Source: Zarea fungicola (lineage: Eukaryota > Ascomycota > Sordariomycetes > Hypocreales > Cordycipitaceae). From it: a stretch of DNA of 64,000 bases. This document shows positions 23,049 through 33,969 of the stretch, piece by piece (within the stretch, counting starts at the first letter, position 1; the number at the start of each line of letters is the position of its first letter). Below the pieces are notes generated by a model. It was not told the origin of the DNA and did not search any database. It was given only the letters and a program-made list of their open reading frames with translations. The translations under genes and the position numbers were made by a program. Location: assembly GCA_900169235.1 (NCBI GenBank), contig FWCC01000008.1, forward strand, positions 1 through 64,000, given 5' to 3'.

Positions 23049-24650
23049 ATGTTCAAGACAACATCTGCCGTTCTACTCGGCTTGGCCGGTACCGCCAGCG
23101 CTTTCTGGCGTATGGAGTGCCCTGGCCGTCTCGGTGTTGCCCGCATCGATCCAATTGTCAATCCTGGCGACGTCTCTGCTCACGCCCACTCGCTCCACGG
23201 ATCTTCTGGTACGTTGCAACCTCGCCCGTATTTAACATATGGACTGTGCTCTTTCTGCATTTACAATTCAGGCGTCAGCATCGTGAATTCATCTAATATG
23301 ACATAGGAATCTCCACCTCTTCCGATGGAGCGGCCCTCAAGGCTGGTAAATGTACCTCTTGCCGCGTCACCCAAGACAAGTCTGCCTACTGGAGCCCATC
23401 GATGTACTTCCGGGATGCGTCGACCGGCCAGTTTGAGCTTGTCCACCAGGTAGGTGGTATGCTTGCATACTACCTACTTTACGGAGATAATATCAAGGCC
23501 TTTCCCGACAACTTCCGGATGATCGCTGGTAACAACAATCGCCGTTCATACACAGCTGGCGATCCTAGCCAGCCTGACCCTGAGAAGTCTCAGTGGCAGT
23601 CATTGGGCCAGACCGGGCAGAGTGTCCTTGAGCAGCGCGCTCTCGGCTTCAACTGTCTAAACTACAACAAGCAGCCTGAAGGTACCCTCTTTCGCCACTA
23701 CATGCCCGACAAGGACTACCTTGACGCCAACTGTGCCGATGGAATCCGTCTGGAAATAATGTTCCCTTCGTGCTGGGATGGCAGTAACTCGGACAGCCCT
23801 GACCACCAGTCGCATATGGCCTACCCGAACCTCGTCATGACTGGTGAATGTCCTTATGGATACCAAACCCGGGTCCCCTCCCTCATGTATGAGACCATTT
23901 GGGACACGAACGCCTTTAAAGGTCGCAACGGTCACTTCTACATTTCCAACGGCGACAATGAGGGTGAGTTTTGAGCCCTGCTGCATTGAGGTGTTAATAT
24001 TACTAACCGAGAATCTAGGTTATGCTTACCATGCCGACTTCATCATGGGTTGGGACCGCAACTTTCTGCAGCAGGCTGTTGAGACTTGCACCAACCCCTC
24101 TGGTCGCATCGAGGACTGCGCCCTGTTCAACGTTGTTGACCAGGCTACCGCCACATCTTGCAAGCTTGACAACCCCCTCCCTAAGAGCCTTCTTGGCGAG
24201 ATTGAAAACATTCTTGGACCTATGGCATCGCTTCCTGGCAATGTGGCCATATTTGGTGATGACGGTAACCCCGATCAGCCCGAGGTTCCATCCTCCACTA
24301 CTTCCAAACCAAGCCTTACCTACGCTCCTGGAAGCGCCCCCTCCAACCCGGCCTCTCCTCTTCCTGGCCAAGTCTTCAAGGCACTTGGCTCTGACACCTC
24401 TTCCGCTCCTGCTCCTACTCTCCCTTCTGCCCCTGTGGCCGCCGCCGCCGCTGTAACCGAGACTCCTACAACCACGGCCCAGCCAAGTTACTACAGCACA
24501 CAATTCATTACCAATGGCAACACTGTCAGCGAGATCCTCTGGGAGGAGCTGATTGTCACAGTCACCGAGACTGTTGAATCGCCCGCTGAGACGGCCTCGT
24601 ATGCTAAGAAGCGTCGCTCGCATCTCCACGGCCATGCTCGCAGGAGCTAA
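23049..24650 (+). CDS. Secreted DUF1996 (WSC-associated type) protein
   Basis: Exons 23049-23208, 23307-23963 and 24019-24650 give 482 residues. Both introns are phase 1 with GTACGT...TAG and GTGAGT...TAG ends. Residues 1-18 are a signal peptide ending at ASA. The following region, with FWRMECPGRLGVARIDPI, AHAHSLHGSSG, a CTSCRVTQDKSAYWSP segment, MFPSCWDG, DHQSHMAYP and GYQTRVPSLMYETIWDT, is the conserved DUF1996 domain (PF09362). From about residue 345 there is a Pro/Ser/Thr/Ala-rich tail and a basic HLHGHARRS end without a GPI-type hydrophobic tail. The protein is therefore probably secreted or held in the wall. Biochemical function of this domain is unknown; the conserved His, Asp and Cys residues suggest metal binding or an enzyme. 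A long leader precedes it. Confidence 0.9.
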
Positions 24651-25481
24651 GTACAAACTCGGTGTTTTATATGGAATTACAAATATTAAAGGCTGCCATT
24701 TGATTTGGGGGGATTTTTGACATCTGGACAGGTTCCGGACATTGGAACGGCTTTCGAGTTGGTATGATTTAAACAACGTTCTTGAAGCTTTTTCTTTTTT
24801 TTCTTTTCATAGAGGCAGAAGTGCTATGCAATTCTTCGATATCATAGGATTTTAACAAGAGCAAGCAGCCACGCACGTGTACATTAATCATTGGTTTCAA
24901 TTGTGACTTGGAAGTAAATGCATGGTGATGCCCCGCAAGATTCGGCAAATACTTACGCATACGCCTCAAGGGAGGTTTGGTTTACTTGTCGCTTGCTGGT
25001 ACGTACTTTTTGCAGCAACTATAAATGAACCAATATTTCTAAAAGATTGCTTACACCAGCTCTTCTGGATTTTGTTTTCGTGCTTCTAGAAGGCTTTCTA
25101 AAAATCTTCCTAGCGATGTTCTGCCAGTCCACTGGGGCTCAGGCGTCGTCGTTGGCTGGAATGCGTCACACCGGGCAACACATTCCTCCTCATATTACGA
25201 TGCAAATTACAATCCACAGGAGGCAAAAACATGAGCCCTGTTGATGAAAAGCTGAAAAAAATGGCAACATCCCAACAGAAGGTACAGGAGTCTCATCTCT
25301 CATACACTCTTTTTGTCCATCTTTTTGTCTAACCTTTGCAGTAGCAACAACGATCGTCCATCACGGGACTGAACATCGGCATTCGTTTTTTTGTTCTTCT
25401 TTTTATTATTCATCCGACTGCTGAGTAAATGCATGTATCGAAATCGTCTGTAGAAGGATCCGGACGGTCGAAGTTTTGGCA
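24651..25481. other. Intergenic region
   Basis: No gene seen. A CACGTG word lies at 24874-24879. The right part is the promoter of the 1088-residue protein. Confidence 0.5.
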
Positions 25482-28400
25482 ATGATGCAGAGTCAACATG
25501 TCAACGGCGGCGCTGTTGTTCATGGGCTACTGAATAACAATAACGAGAACTACAATTTTCTACCACGGCGCGGTGCCGCAACGCTTGGTCTCGGATGGCT
25601 CATTGCCATTATTCTCTGTGGTGGTGTCTCGCTCTTTGTCTGCGTGGGCTTTGCTCTGTCATGGCGCGCACAAAAAAATCGTATGCCACTAACAGTGACA
25701 CGGACGAGGGCGTCGCTACCCTATGCGGCTACGGGCTTTACGGCGCTACTCTCGACAAAGGCCTCGACGACACGGCTGACTAAACGCCGTATGCCGTCGG
25801 TGGCCGTCTCCGAGACGGTACTGAGCGAGGAGGATGGCAAGCACCTGTCTGGCAGCGAGTTTGGGTGGTCGAGAGAGTTTTCGAGCCGCTTCTCGCTCAA
25901 GAGGATACCGTCGGTGCCAGTATTGCCACCGCTACCGTCCTATAGCACGTTTAGGTTGTTTAATCCGCGAAAGGCTTCATACAGGAGGGAGCGCGGGTGG
26001 CTGGACGAGGAAAGCTCGGGAAGCTTGCAGGCTTTGGTGAATGGTCATCGTCAACCGCGGTACCACACGACGAGACAGAGATCGAGTAGCGGAAGTGGCT
26101 GGGCGGGACAGAATCCGCTGGTGCTGCCACCAGTTGGGTACAGAGTCAAAGGACAAGTTGGTGTCGGTTATGCACTGGGACAGAATACCCATGTGCTGCA
26201 GCAGAACCAAGATCAGCCGCCACAGCCCCCTGCCCATCAACAAAATACAAGACTACAGCCAAACAACACTGACTATGACAACATTGAGCATGAACCGGAA
26301 CGACAGTCGCGTATAGAGGAAGAGGAACCTTCTATGCCGATAATGCCTGGTGCAGTATATGGAGGGGAACCTGGTGCCTCGCAAGGCTTTGTTCGTCCCC
26401 CTGCGGCGGCACTTGCCAGACATCCCTCACTGCAGGACATTCTACGCTCCACAGAAATGAGACTGCGAGATGGCAGTGTCCGATCTCCTCAAAAAACGAC
26501 TGCTCCCTACGACTCACCTTCCAAGAACTCTGCAAGGAACACACCTTTGCGTACACCTCGTAGCGTGCGCCACAACAACCTCAGTTCCGTTACTCCGACT
26601 TCTCATGGCTCTGGTGCCGGTCGTAATGGCCGTCATGGTATGTACACTGGCAGCCCGACCAAGCATGGACTCCCCGGTAGCAACAGCAACGGCGACCTCC
26701 ATCAATACGGTGGGATTGGCGCGCGTGAGGGCTCTGCCACGTCGATTGGCAGCGCAGCAAATAGCTTGATTGCTGAGGCGACGCAGGAGCTCGAGCTGCC
26801 TGGCGGCATGGGCAGCCCGAGCCGTCTGCGCGGCCATGAATGGTTGGCCGGCGACGATGCTATTCTGCAGCTCACTGCGCATCACAATGAGAATGATGAT
26901 ACTCTCCAGCGTGAGCTTGCTGAGAGGCAGTATCAACAGCTCCTGCAGCAGCAGAGCCCCCAGCGCAGCAGTCCCCAGAGAAGCCCTCAACGTCAGCGTT
27001 CTGAAAGACGTCGGTCAGTCGACAGCGACGCGTCCTCTAGTCTCTCTACGCTCTATAGCGTCGGAGATGAGATGGACGAGATCTCCGTTGCGGCGGTTGT
27101 CGACGGCCCCGATGACCCGTTCGTCGAACGTAGCACCTCGCAGCGCACAACATGGAGCAATAGTGGTCGCGCAGGTGGCAACGTGCCTGTGCTCCAGCCT
27201 CTGCGACGTACCATGACTGTCAGCTCCGATGCTCTCGGCCGCCACGTCGATCGGAATAACATGCCATCGGTCTACAGTCCCCCGATTCAACAACTGCAGC
27301 AACAACATCATCTCCCCCCCCAGTGGCGTCTTGGTCATCAGATGAACAAGTCCCTTGATGGTCAGCGATTTTCTTCGACCTTGCAGCCCCCGACAATAAG
27401 ACGCGCTCGTCGTGCAGAGGAAGAGGTTCGCCCTAAAGCTGATCCTCAGTACAGCGGCTACGTCAATGAGTCGCCCGAGGAATCTGAGTCGAGCTTTACA
27501 GACGTCTCCGTCGACAGCACGAGCTTTAGCAATACGAGTTTTAGTTCTAGAGAGGGATCACCAGAGGAGGACGATCGTGAAACTGTCATGGGCGACAACG
27601 ACAATGACGAGACTCTTCGCATCCCAGCGTTTGATACTACACCGACCAAAGATCACCACCGGACTGGATCGGACCTCTCGTCGTCGCCATTTAGCGAGAC
27701 AGACATTGTCAGCATGATTCTTGCCGCGCAATCATCTCCCGCGAAGCAAAAGCGTGCTCTGCCCGCACTGCCGACGCTACCCACCATCATGGCACCGGAC
27801 GGCTCTATTCTGCCCACACCGCTCTCTCCTCCTCCCAAGAGCGCAGCCCGCAGCATGTCAGTTCGAGTAGCTGCTACCCGAAAGGTTTCCGATGATTCAT
27901 CCTCCTATTATGGAAGCGAGGCGCCTCTGAGCCGCATGAACAGTACCACTGCCGCTCCCACTACCACAGCACACCTTCCCCTTCCTGCCTCGCGGAGCGC
28001 GCACAGCATCACCAACGGGCTGTCGCTGTGCAACTCGGTGGCCGCACTGCGCCGCATGAACTCAGTAGTCAGCGTCACGAGCAACGGCTCGCTGACGTCT
28101 ACAGTTGTCGATCAGTACGCAGCCCCCACGCCGGCGCTGCCGAATCTGGCCGACGGACGTCTGCCGCAGCTGCAGAGCGCGCGCAAGGGACCCAAAATGG
28201 GGAGCAAGCAGTACCTTAGCATGGGGAAAAGTAGCAGCAGCAGCAGCAGAGGTCTGATTAGTGGCAGCGATGCTCGCACTGGCTGTCCTCGTTCGCGAAA
28301 CGGCCATTCGCGCTCGCAGACGGCGACGACGGTGACACCGGAACGACCTGCTAAGAACCCGCGTCGCAGCATGGGAAACGTGAGCTCTCTTGTCCAGAGG

Positions 28401-28748
28401 TTTACACAACAGCAGCGGGAGGCGATGCAAAAGGATTTGGATAGCGGCAAAGAGAATGCTGGTTTGGGAATTGTGCGTCCACCGTCGCGCAATGAGGGCC
28501 AAGTTCTGCAGGAGAGTCGCAGTCTTGGCTCTACCCCCGCCAGGGATGCGCAACCCCAGCAGCAGCAGCAACAGCAGCTACCGATGCTGAAGAGGGTCAA
28601 AAACCCTGTCATTGCCGAGCTTGCGGCTGCAGAGCGTCGTAAGAATGAGAAGAGAGGCAGTGCTGATACTCTGGGACTGTATGACAAGGATGGCTTTCTG
28701 CTGCCTTCACCAGAGCGGGAGGTGACTAAGAAACTCTTGCGCATGTAA
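25482..28748 (+). CDS. Long low-complexity single-pass membrane protein of unknown function
   Basis: Intronless frame of 1088 residues from ATG at 25482 (a second ATG follows directly). Residues about 34-60 form one strong membrane helix (LGWLIAIILCGGVSLFVCVG) followed by WRAQKNR. With no cleavable signal and a short Asn-rich N-terminus, it is probably anchored with the large C-terminal part in the cytosol. That part is rich in Ser, Pro, Arg and Gln, with Gln runs near residues 485-500 and 1025-1035, many RxxS sites suited to phosphorylation, and acidic Ser clusters near 670-710. A short conserved-looking C-terminus (KEVTKKLL-like) ends the protein. I recognise no enzymatic domain. It may be a membrane-linked scaffold or cortical protein; that is inference. 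Confidence 0.75.
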   Translation: MMQSQHVNGGAVVHGLLNNNNENYNFLPRRGAATLGLGWLIAIILCGGVSLFVCVGFALSWRAQKNRMPLTVTRTRASLPYAATGFTALLSTKASTTRLTKRRMPSVAVSETVLSEEDGKHLSGSEFGWSREFSSRFSLKRIPSVPVLPPLPSYSTFRLFNPRKASYRRERGWLDEESSGSLQALVNGHRQPRYHTTRQRSSSGSGWAGQNPLVLPPVGYRVKGQVGVGYALGQNTHVLQQNQDQPPQPPAHQQNTRLQPNNTDYDNIEHEPERQSRIEEEEPSMPIMPGAVYGGEPGASQGFVRPPAAALARHPSLQDILRSTEMRLRDGSVRSPQKTTAPYDSPSKNSARNTPLRTPRSVRHNNLSSVTPTSHGSGAGRNGRHGMYTGSPTKHGLPGSNSNGDLHQYGGIGAREGSATSIGSAANSLIAEATQELELPGGMGSPSRLRGHEWLAGDDAILQLTAHHNENDDTLQRELAERQYQQLLQQQSPQRSSPQRSPQRQRSERRRSVDSDASSSLSTLYSVGDEMDEISVAAVVDGPDDPFVERSTSQRTTWSNSGRAGGNVPVLQPLRRTMTVSSDALGRHVDRNNMPSVYSPPIQQLQQQHHLPPQWRLGHQMNKSLDGQRFSSTLQPPTIRRARRAEEEVRPKADPQYSGYVNESPEESESSFTDVSVDSTSFSNTSFSSREGSPEEDDRETVMGDNDNDETLRIPAFDTTPTKDHHRTGSDLSSSPFSETDIVSMILAAQSSPAKQKRALPALPTLPTIMAPDGSILPTPLSPPPKSAARSMSVRVAATRKVSDDSSSYYGSEAPLSRMNSTTAAPTTTAHLPLPASRSAHSITNGLSLCNSVAALRRMNSVVSVTSNGSLTSTVVDQYAAPTPALPNLADGRLPQLQSARKGPKMGSKQYLSMGKSSSSSSRGLISGSDARTGCPRSRNGHSRSQTATTVTPERPAKNPRRSMGNVSSLVQRFTQQQREAMQKDLDSGKENAGLGIVRPPSRNEGQVLQESRSLGSTPARDAQPQQQQQQQLPMLKRVKNPVIAELAAAERRKNEKRGSADTLGLYDKDGFLLPSPEREVTKKLLRM

Positions 28749-29211
28749 AATTGCACCTTGACACTGCTTGAACAGGAGAAATCAACACTTACATTCGCCG
28801 GTATACTGCACGAACTCACCTATTGTTTCTTCCTTTCTTCTCCCCTTCTACATGAACAGACAGACATTGCCATTTTTCGTTCTCACATACTTGTCGCGTC
28901 TTTAAACTCTCTTTCTTCCTACTCTCATTCTCATTCTCTCTTACTACATTATCTTCTCTTTAATTAGACAGCATCATAAAGATGCAACGTTAACGTTGCT
29001 TATTATTGCGGAGTTTTAAGCTCCTGTCCTATAATTAAAATATCCAGTATATTAAACAAACGATTTTATTTCATTTAAAACGTGCTAGAGAAAATAAATC
29101 CTGATATTCCGTGTCCTGCTTTTATTTGTTTTCCAACTATGCCAATAACGCCATCCCAGTTTTCCTTTCTACTGGACTCGAATAAACATATACCCCTGTC
29201 AATTTTCAGCT
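28749..29211. other. Convergent 3' intergenic region
   Basis: CT-rich and AT-rich sequence between two gene ends. No gene seen. Confidence 0.6.
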
Positions 29212-30232
29212 TCATTCTACGCGCTGACGCTTGTTTTCTGCGTCATCCTCTGCGCTGTGGCCATTGATGCCATCCTGGGCCTCGACCTCGGCACGCGGTC
29301 TCGTTCTACCAGCACCCTCGCCAAGTTCTTCTGCCGCCTCCTCGGCCACTTCTTCCTCACTACCACCGACCTCGGCTCCAGGACCAATCCAGTTGCCCTG
29401 TTCGTCAAAGTACTCATTCACATTCTCTGCCGTGATCCACCCGCCGCTGCCCGGCATAGGCGGAGGCAGACCGCCGTCGGCGGCACCCCGCAGCACGCCG
29501 CTGAACCCTTCCAAAGCCTCGTGCTCGGCGCTCCCCTCAAAAACGATGCGTTCGTAGTTATCCTCACTGGCAACTTCGTCGTCATTGTCGCCCTCTTGGG
29601 TGGGATCGGGGTTGAGGTTGGAGCAGGCGGCGATAGCCTCGTACAGTTGTGCGGCCGTGGCAGGAGCCTCATCATCATCGGCGCTGGTCAGAGGAGGAAT
29701 GATGGTAAGCTCAATAAGTTTAAATTCATCGTCGGAGGAGCCTCCGTCGGAGAGCTCCAGCTGCATCCAGACGGCTGAAGCCGAGGACGGTAGCTGCTTG
29801 ATGGCGTGGATAGAGATGGACGGGTACGGTATCGAGAGGCCGGCTTCAGCCTTGGGACTGAATATCGTAAAGGACCTGACAAAAGAAAACAAAGAAATTT
29901 TTAGTATATATGAAGGGACAAGAATTTCCGCAGAAGGATATTGCGTACTCGGATGTGACAAAGACATCGACCTTGTCCTCGACAAGCTCCTCCGCGCCAG
30001 TATCTGCGCCATTCTCGCCGGCGGCGGCGGGAGCAGCGGGAGAGTCGGCTGGGAAAATGGCCAGTGAGCCACCGGCGACTTGCTCCCTCGGCGCAGAGGC
30101 CATGGCGCCTGTCACACGTAGGTGCAAGACCGGCTTGCCGTTGACAAAGGATTCTGGTGTCTGTGACTGGTACTCGGCTAGTGCGACAAAGTCGGCCGCC
30201 AAGGGAGGCGTGCGGATTGTGGTGGCAATCAT
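29212..30232 (-). CDS. pICln-like protein (methylosome subunit / chloride conductance regulator family)
   Basis: Exons 30232-29949 and 29875-29212 join across a 73-bp intron (GTACGC...TTTTGTCAG) to 315 residues. The fold is the PH-like Voldacs/pICln domain (PF03517): an N-terminal strand region, the DVFVTSE...SFTIFSP junction, a GLSIPYPSISIHAI strand, then WMQLEL and an acidic loop with TIIPP and a helix LYEAIAACSNLNPDP. The C-terminus is strongly acidic (EEEVAEEAAEELGE) and ends in KRQRVE. In animals and fission yeast pICln helps the PRMT5 methylosome load Sm proteins for snRNP assembly; an older role in volume-linked chloride current named it. It is divergent from the coiled-coil gene at 30802, with 569 bp between the starts. 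Confidence 0.85.
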
Positions 30233-30801
30233 AGTTGGCTACGAAATGCAACTGCTATTCTGTAGGTGCGCAATTGAATAGCAAGAAAACTGGGGGGGGG
30301 GATGAAAAAGGTCGTAAAGGTCGTCGACGTTGGTTGAAGAAAATGTAGCTTTGGAGCTAACGACTTGGAGCTTCTCAGATCGAGTCGACCACTACTTATT
30401 GGGTGGGGCAATGACATGACCCGTCCAGGCATCTGTCAGTCAGTCACCTTGGGCATCTTGCATCTTTCAACATCTTTGAATGATTATTAATCGCCAAGCA
30501 TTCGTCTTGTCGCAGCACTATAGCAGGAAAAGAATTGAACAACACCTGGCCGAAAGTCAAAACACGTCGCGCGTGCTGTTCTGGCATGCGATCAAAGGCG
30601 CGTTAATTGCCGACGATGTACAGTCACCGTGAGCCGTCATTCCCCGAAGCCAAACAATAAATCTTGCCCCGTACATACCATCAACTAACAATACTACCTA
30701 CGACTCAAGGTCCGCATCCTCTTCTGGAACAAGTTCCGCTCACCGTATCCCCCTTTGTTCCGCTCCCCACCGCCACAACCCTATCCTATACGTACAAGAC
30801 C
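30233..30801. other. Divergent promoter region (pICln / coiled-coil protein)
   Basis: Non-coding. A short run of nine or so G lies near 30290. No strong TATA box seen on either side. Confidence 0.5.
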
Positions 30802-31248
30802 ATGCCGTCCAACATCCCGCCTTCTGCCCTCGGCATCCCGACGGCCGCCGCCTCCGCCTCTGGTGACGCTGCCGAACAGCCCAAGACGCGCTACGTCGTT
30901 TCGCAGTCCGGCAACGCCGCGCACCCCGACGATATCATCGCCTCCTGTCAGGCTCTGCGCGAGCATATTGCTAGATTGCAAGACGAGGCGGACCGTGAGC
31001 TGCGCGAATTTGAAGAGCGGATCCGGGAGAGAGATCTCGCCGAGAAGCGAAGGTTAGCCCCGGGTTGGCTAGACAGCGACGCGAGGTTATTGCAGCCGCA
31101 GAAGGGTGCGGCTGCTGCGGCGGCGGCGGCCAAGGCAGAGGACGAGCTCATGGGTGGCGATCCGGCCGCCGGACAGGCTGGCATCGAACCAGCTACAGAT
31201 GAGGGTGCTGCATTGGACAGAGCATTTGGAGGTATGGACTTGAAATGA
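30802..31248 (+). CDS. Small coiled-coil protein, unknown function
   Basis: Single exon, 148 residues from ATG at 30802. The frame is also open upstream without another plausible ATG context. Residues 1-35 are Pro/Ala-rich. Residues about 45-85 are a charged helix (ALREHIARLQDEADRELREF) predicted to form a coiled coil. This is followed by an RRLAPGWLDSDARLLQP motif that looks conserved, then an Ala run (nine in a row) and an acidic Gly/Ala-rich tail. High GC at third positions and absence of stops support a true gene. I do not recognise the family; small subunits of larger complexes often look like this. Confidence 0.75.
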   Translation: MPSNIPPSALGIPTAAASASGDAAEQPKTRYVVSQSGNAAHPDDIIASCQALREHIARLQDEADRELREFEERIRERDLAEKRRLAPGWLDSDARLLQPQKGAAAAAAAAKAEDELMGGDPAAGQAGIEPATDEGAALDRAFGGMDLK

Positions 31249-31400
31249 TTCATTTCCATTTCTGGGAAGAATGCATAAATACATTGTATTAGGTGTTTGG
31301 GAGTGGGAGTACTTTAATTATTCTAATGCATCATGCGACAACAAAGTATGGCCGTATTTTGGCCAAACAAGAAAAAGAAAGTTATTACAATGCGCAGCAA

Positions 31401-32192
31401 CTAAATCATGTTGATGGCTAAGGCGGCAATGGCACCGACGGCAAGAATAGCAGGCTGCTGAAGACTGGCAGCAGCCCCCTTGGGAACGGTGCTAGTCGCA
31501 GTACCATTCTGATATTGATTTGTTAGGATTCATGAGCCTCGATTATCATGGATGCATGGCAAGACTTACAGTGGCACCAGTGCTGTGGGAGGCAGCCGAA
31601 GACGTGGTTGCTGCACCAGATGACTGTGTCTGGGACGACTGAGAAGTAGGCTGGGCAGCGGTCGAAGATCCAGAGGGCACCTGGGATGAGGTAGACTGCT
31701 GAGTAGCTGGAGCAGAGGCTGACGTGGTGGCAGCAGAGGTGGAAGCCGGGGCACCAGTGGTGGACGAAGCCGACGAGCTTCCGCTGCCAGCGGCAGCAGA
31801 AGGCTTGGGAGTGGCATCAAGTCCGCAGGCCTTGGCAGCGGCGCCGACCTGGGTGCCGTAGTACTGCCAGATGTTGTAGGTGAGGGCACAGTCAAGGCAG
31901 CCGTCTAGCAGGCTGAGCCACTTTGGGTCGCTGCAATAGCCGCTCGTGGTTGCGTTCTGGATGGCGTAGCCTACGCATTTAATTGTCAGAAAGAGGTTTG
32001 AGAAATTGGAAATCGTGAGGGGAATCTCCGGCAGAGAGAAGCAAACATACCGCAATTGGCGTGGCAATCATAAGAAGGACCAGATGTCTGGCGTTTGGAC
32101 ATGGGCACATTGGCAGGGAACTCGAAGCCGACACTGGCCGAGGCCAGAGTGGCGATTGAGCCCAGTGCGAGGACGCTGGCGATGAAGTGCAT
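31401..32192 (-). CDS. Secreted Ser/Thr-rich cell-surface protein with cysteine domain and GPI-type tail
   Basis: Exons 32192-32051, 31970-31570 and 31508-31401 give 216 residues. The introns of 80 and 61 bp have GTATGT...TAG and GTAAGT...CAG ends. Residues 1-19 are a signal peptide. A small domain with seven cysteines follows (CHANCGYAIQ, GYCSDPKW, LLDGCLDCALTYNIWQYYG, AKACGL), a pattern found in many fungal surface proteins of unknown function. Then comes a tract of about 75 residues almost wholly Ser, Thr, Ala, Gln and Gly, suited to O-mannosylation, and a hydrophobic C-terminus (AILAVGAIAALAINMI) with no charged tail, as for GPI attachment. The last exon is short and was found only by its splice signal. 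Likely a wall or membrane mannoprotein. Confidence 0.82.
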
Positions 32193-33969
32193 GATGGAAT
32201 TGAGGATCTGGGCAGCGGCAGAGTTGTCAAACGAAATATAAGTGTGGAAGTAAATAAGCGAGTGTAGTATGTCTTGAAAGGGTGCGACGATGGACGCCAA
32301 GTCCAGAGCGATGAAGCTTACTTATAGGGCGTCGGTGCCAGGAAACAACACTCTATTGCAACGGTAAATAAGAAACAGGGATAGCCAGAATATAGCACGG
32401 ATAGATGACTAGCTCCATTGGAAAAGAGAATGGCGGTTAGAAAGCTGCACGGCGAATCATAAACCATTTCGGTTCCCGAGGATACTGGCGCGGAAATAGT
32501 TGGGCTGGTCTCGACCTCCTTGATAGTGAATCATGGCGCTGCTAGAATATGGAGCTGTTAGCCAAGAGGGCGTGCACAGATAACTACATGGGACCTTAAT
32601 CTTCTGCTAGAGAGAGAAAGTGAACATCGGTCTTTGGGTCTAACCAGTTTTAGAGCTGCGAACGAGAGCGGTATCCAAATGCGCTGTAGCCCGGTGCCGG
32701 CCAAGTTGACCAGATTGGATTCTCTGTTCTGGAATTGAACCTTGTCTGCCCACTTTCACCAACTCCAAGAGTGGAGGCCATTGGTGGCGTTCTTTATTGA
32801 ATAGCATCCCGTGAAAATGCAACCCTGATGTTGGGTCGTGGCTTGAGAGCACAGGCAACCCTGCAATACGACAGAAGAAATCCCACCTGCGAACGCGGGA
32901 CCCCAGCTCTTGCAAGCCAAGCCCGCATCATTCGCATGAGCAAGTACAATTTACCGCGGTCCTGTGTATTTCACTGGATATTGGTTTCAGTGAGATGCTA
33001 CGATACGGAAAACATTGCGTCGTTTTGGTTCGAGCTAGCCGCAGTTCCGTGATGGAGCGTCTCACCTGGATGGAGCTGTCACCGTTGTACACGAGGCTGG
33101 ATGTCGGAACCATCCAGGAGAATCAATATCTGCATAGCAGAAACGACATAATTCCCTCACCACTAGGACGCTTAAGTTCTAGCGGGACCCCGCTGTGAGG
33201 ATCCTTGTCAACTGAATTGGACAAATAAGCTGATGCATGACCCACCCCGACCAATTGAAGCACATGAATCCATCTAATCAATTTTGTGGCATCTAATCAG
33301 ATGATCTGATAACAAAGAGCTTCTCACTTGCGTTTTCGGCGTGGCCAGGCTTGCCAGCCACACCAAACCACTTGTCCCCAGTCGGTGCCTTTTCAGCTAC
33401 GGCAGGCCAACAAACGACTCGTGTGGGTGGATGCGCCTACTGTATCCCATTGAACGGTTTCTCTTGGCGAAAAGTGTTTGTGGCACTTTTGTTCACACCA
33501 AATGACCCATTCTGACTCGGCAGATTTTATTGAATCAGCCTATAAACTGTGATTCTGTGCAGTATACAAGTGGGCTTGTCTCATGGCTCCATTCTTTGGC
33601 TTTCTCTTTTTCCTTTTAGCCGATTCTTGGCTTTAAAGTGAATCCGCACCGGCGTGTGGTTTCCGACTCGGGCTGGTGTAATAGCAAGTGACTGGCTCGG
33701 ATTTAACTCTTGTCATGTGTGCCTACAAAAGATGAGGGGAAAGGCGGAAAGGAATATAAAAGAATGTGGCTAGTATGGTTGCTCGGTGATGGTGTGCTAA
33801 AGTGCAAGTACTTTATTGAGTTATTAAAGCGGCATGATCCCATCTTTTCTCTCTTCACCGTTCTAGTACCTGGAGTTGGACTCATCCTGCCGTTGCTGCC
33901 CTGATTTTTCCGTCTCTTTCCATCACATTTCCTATTTCTGCTAAAAGACTAGTGGAATAATAGTTGAGA
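32193..33969. other. Divergent promoter region, 1.8 kb, no gene seen
   Basis: Lies between two divergently read cell-surface protein genes. Short frames here have no gene-like features. AT-rich segments occur near 33220-33310. Confidence 0.6.

Noticed and set aside
24015..24776. 253-codon minus-strand frame opposite the DUF1996 gene
   Set aside because: Antisense shadow of the last DUF1996 exon.
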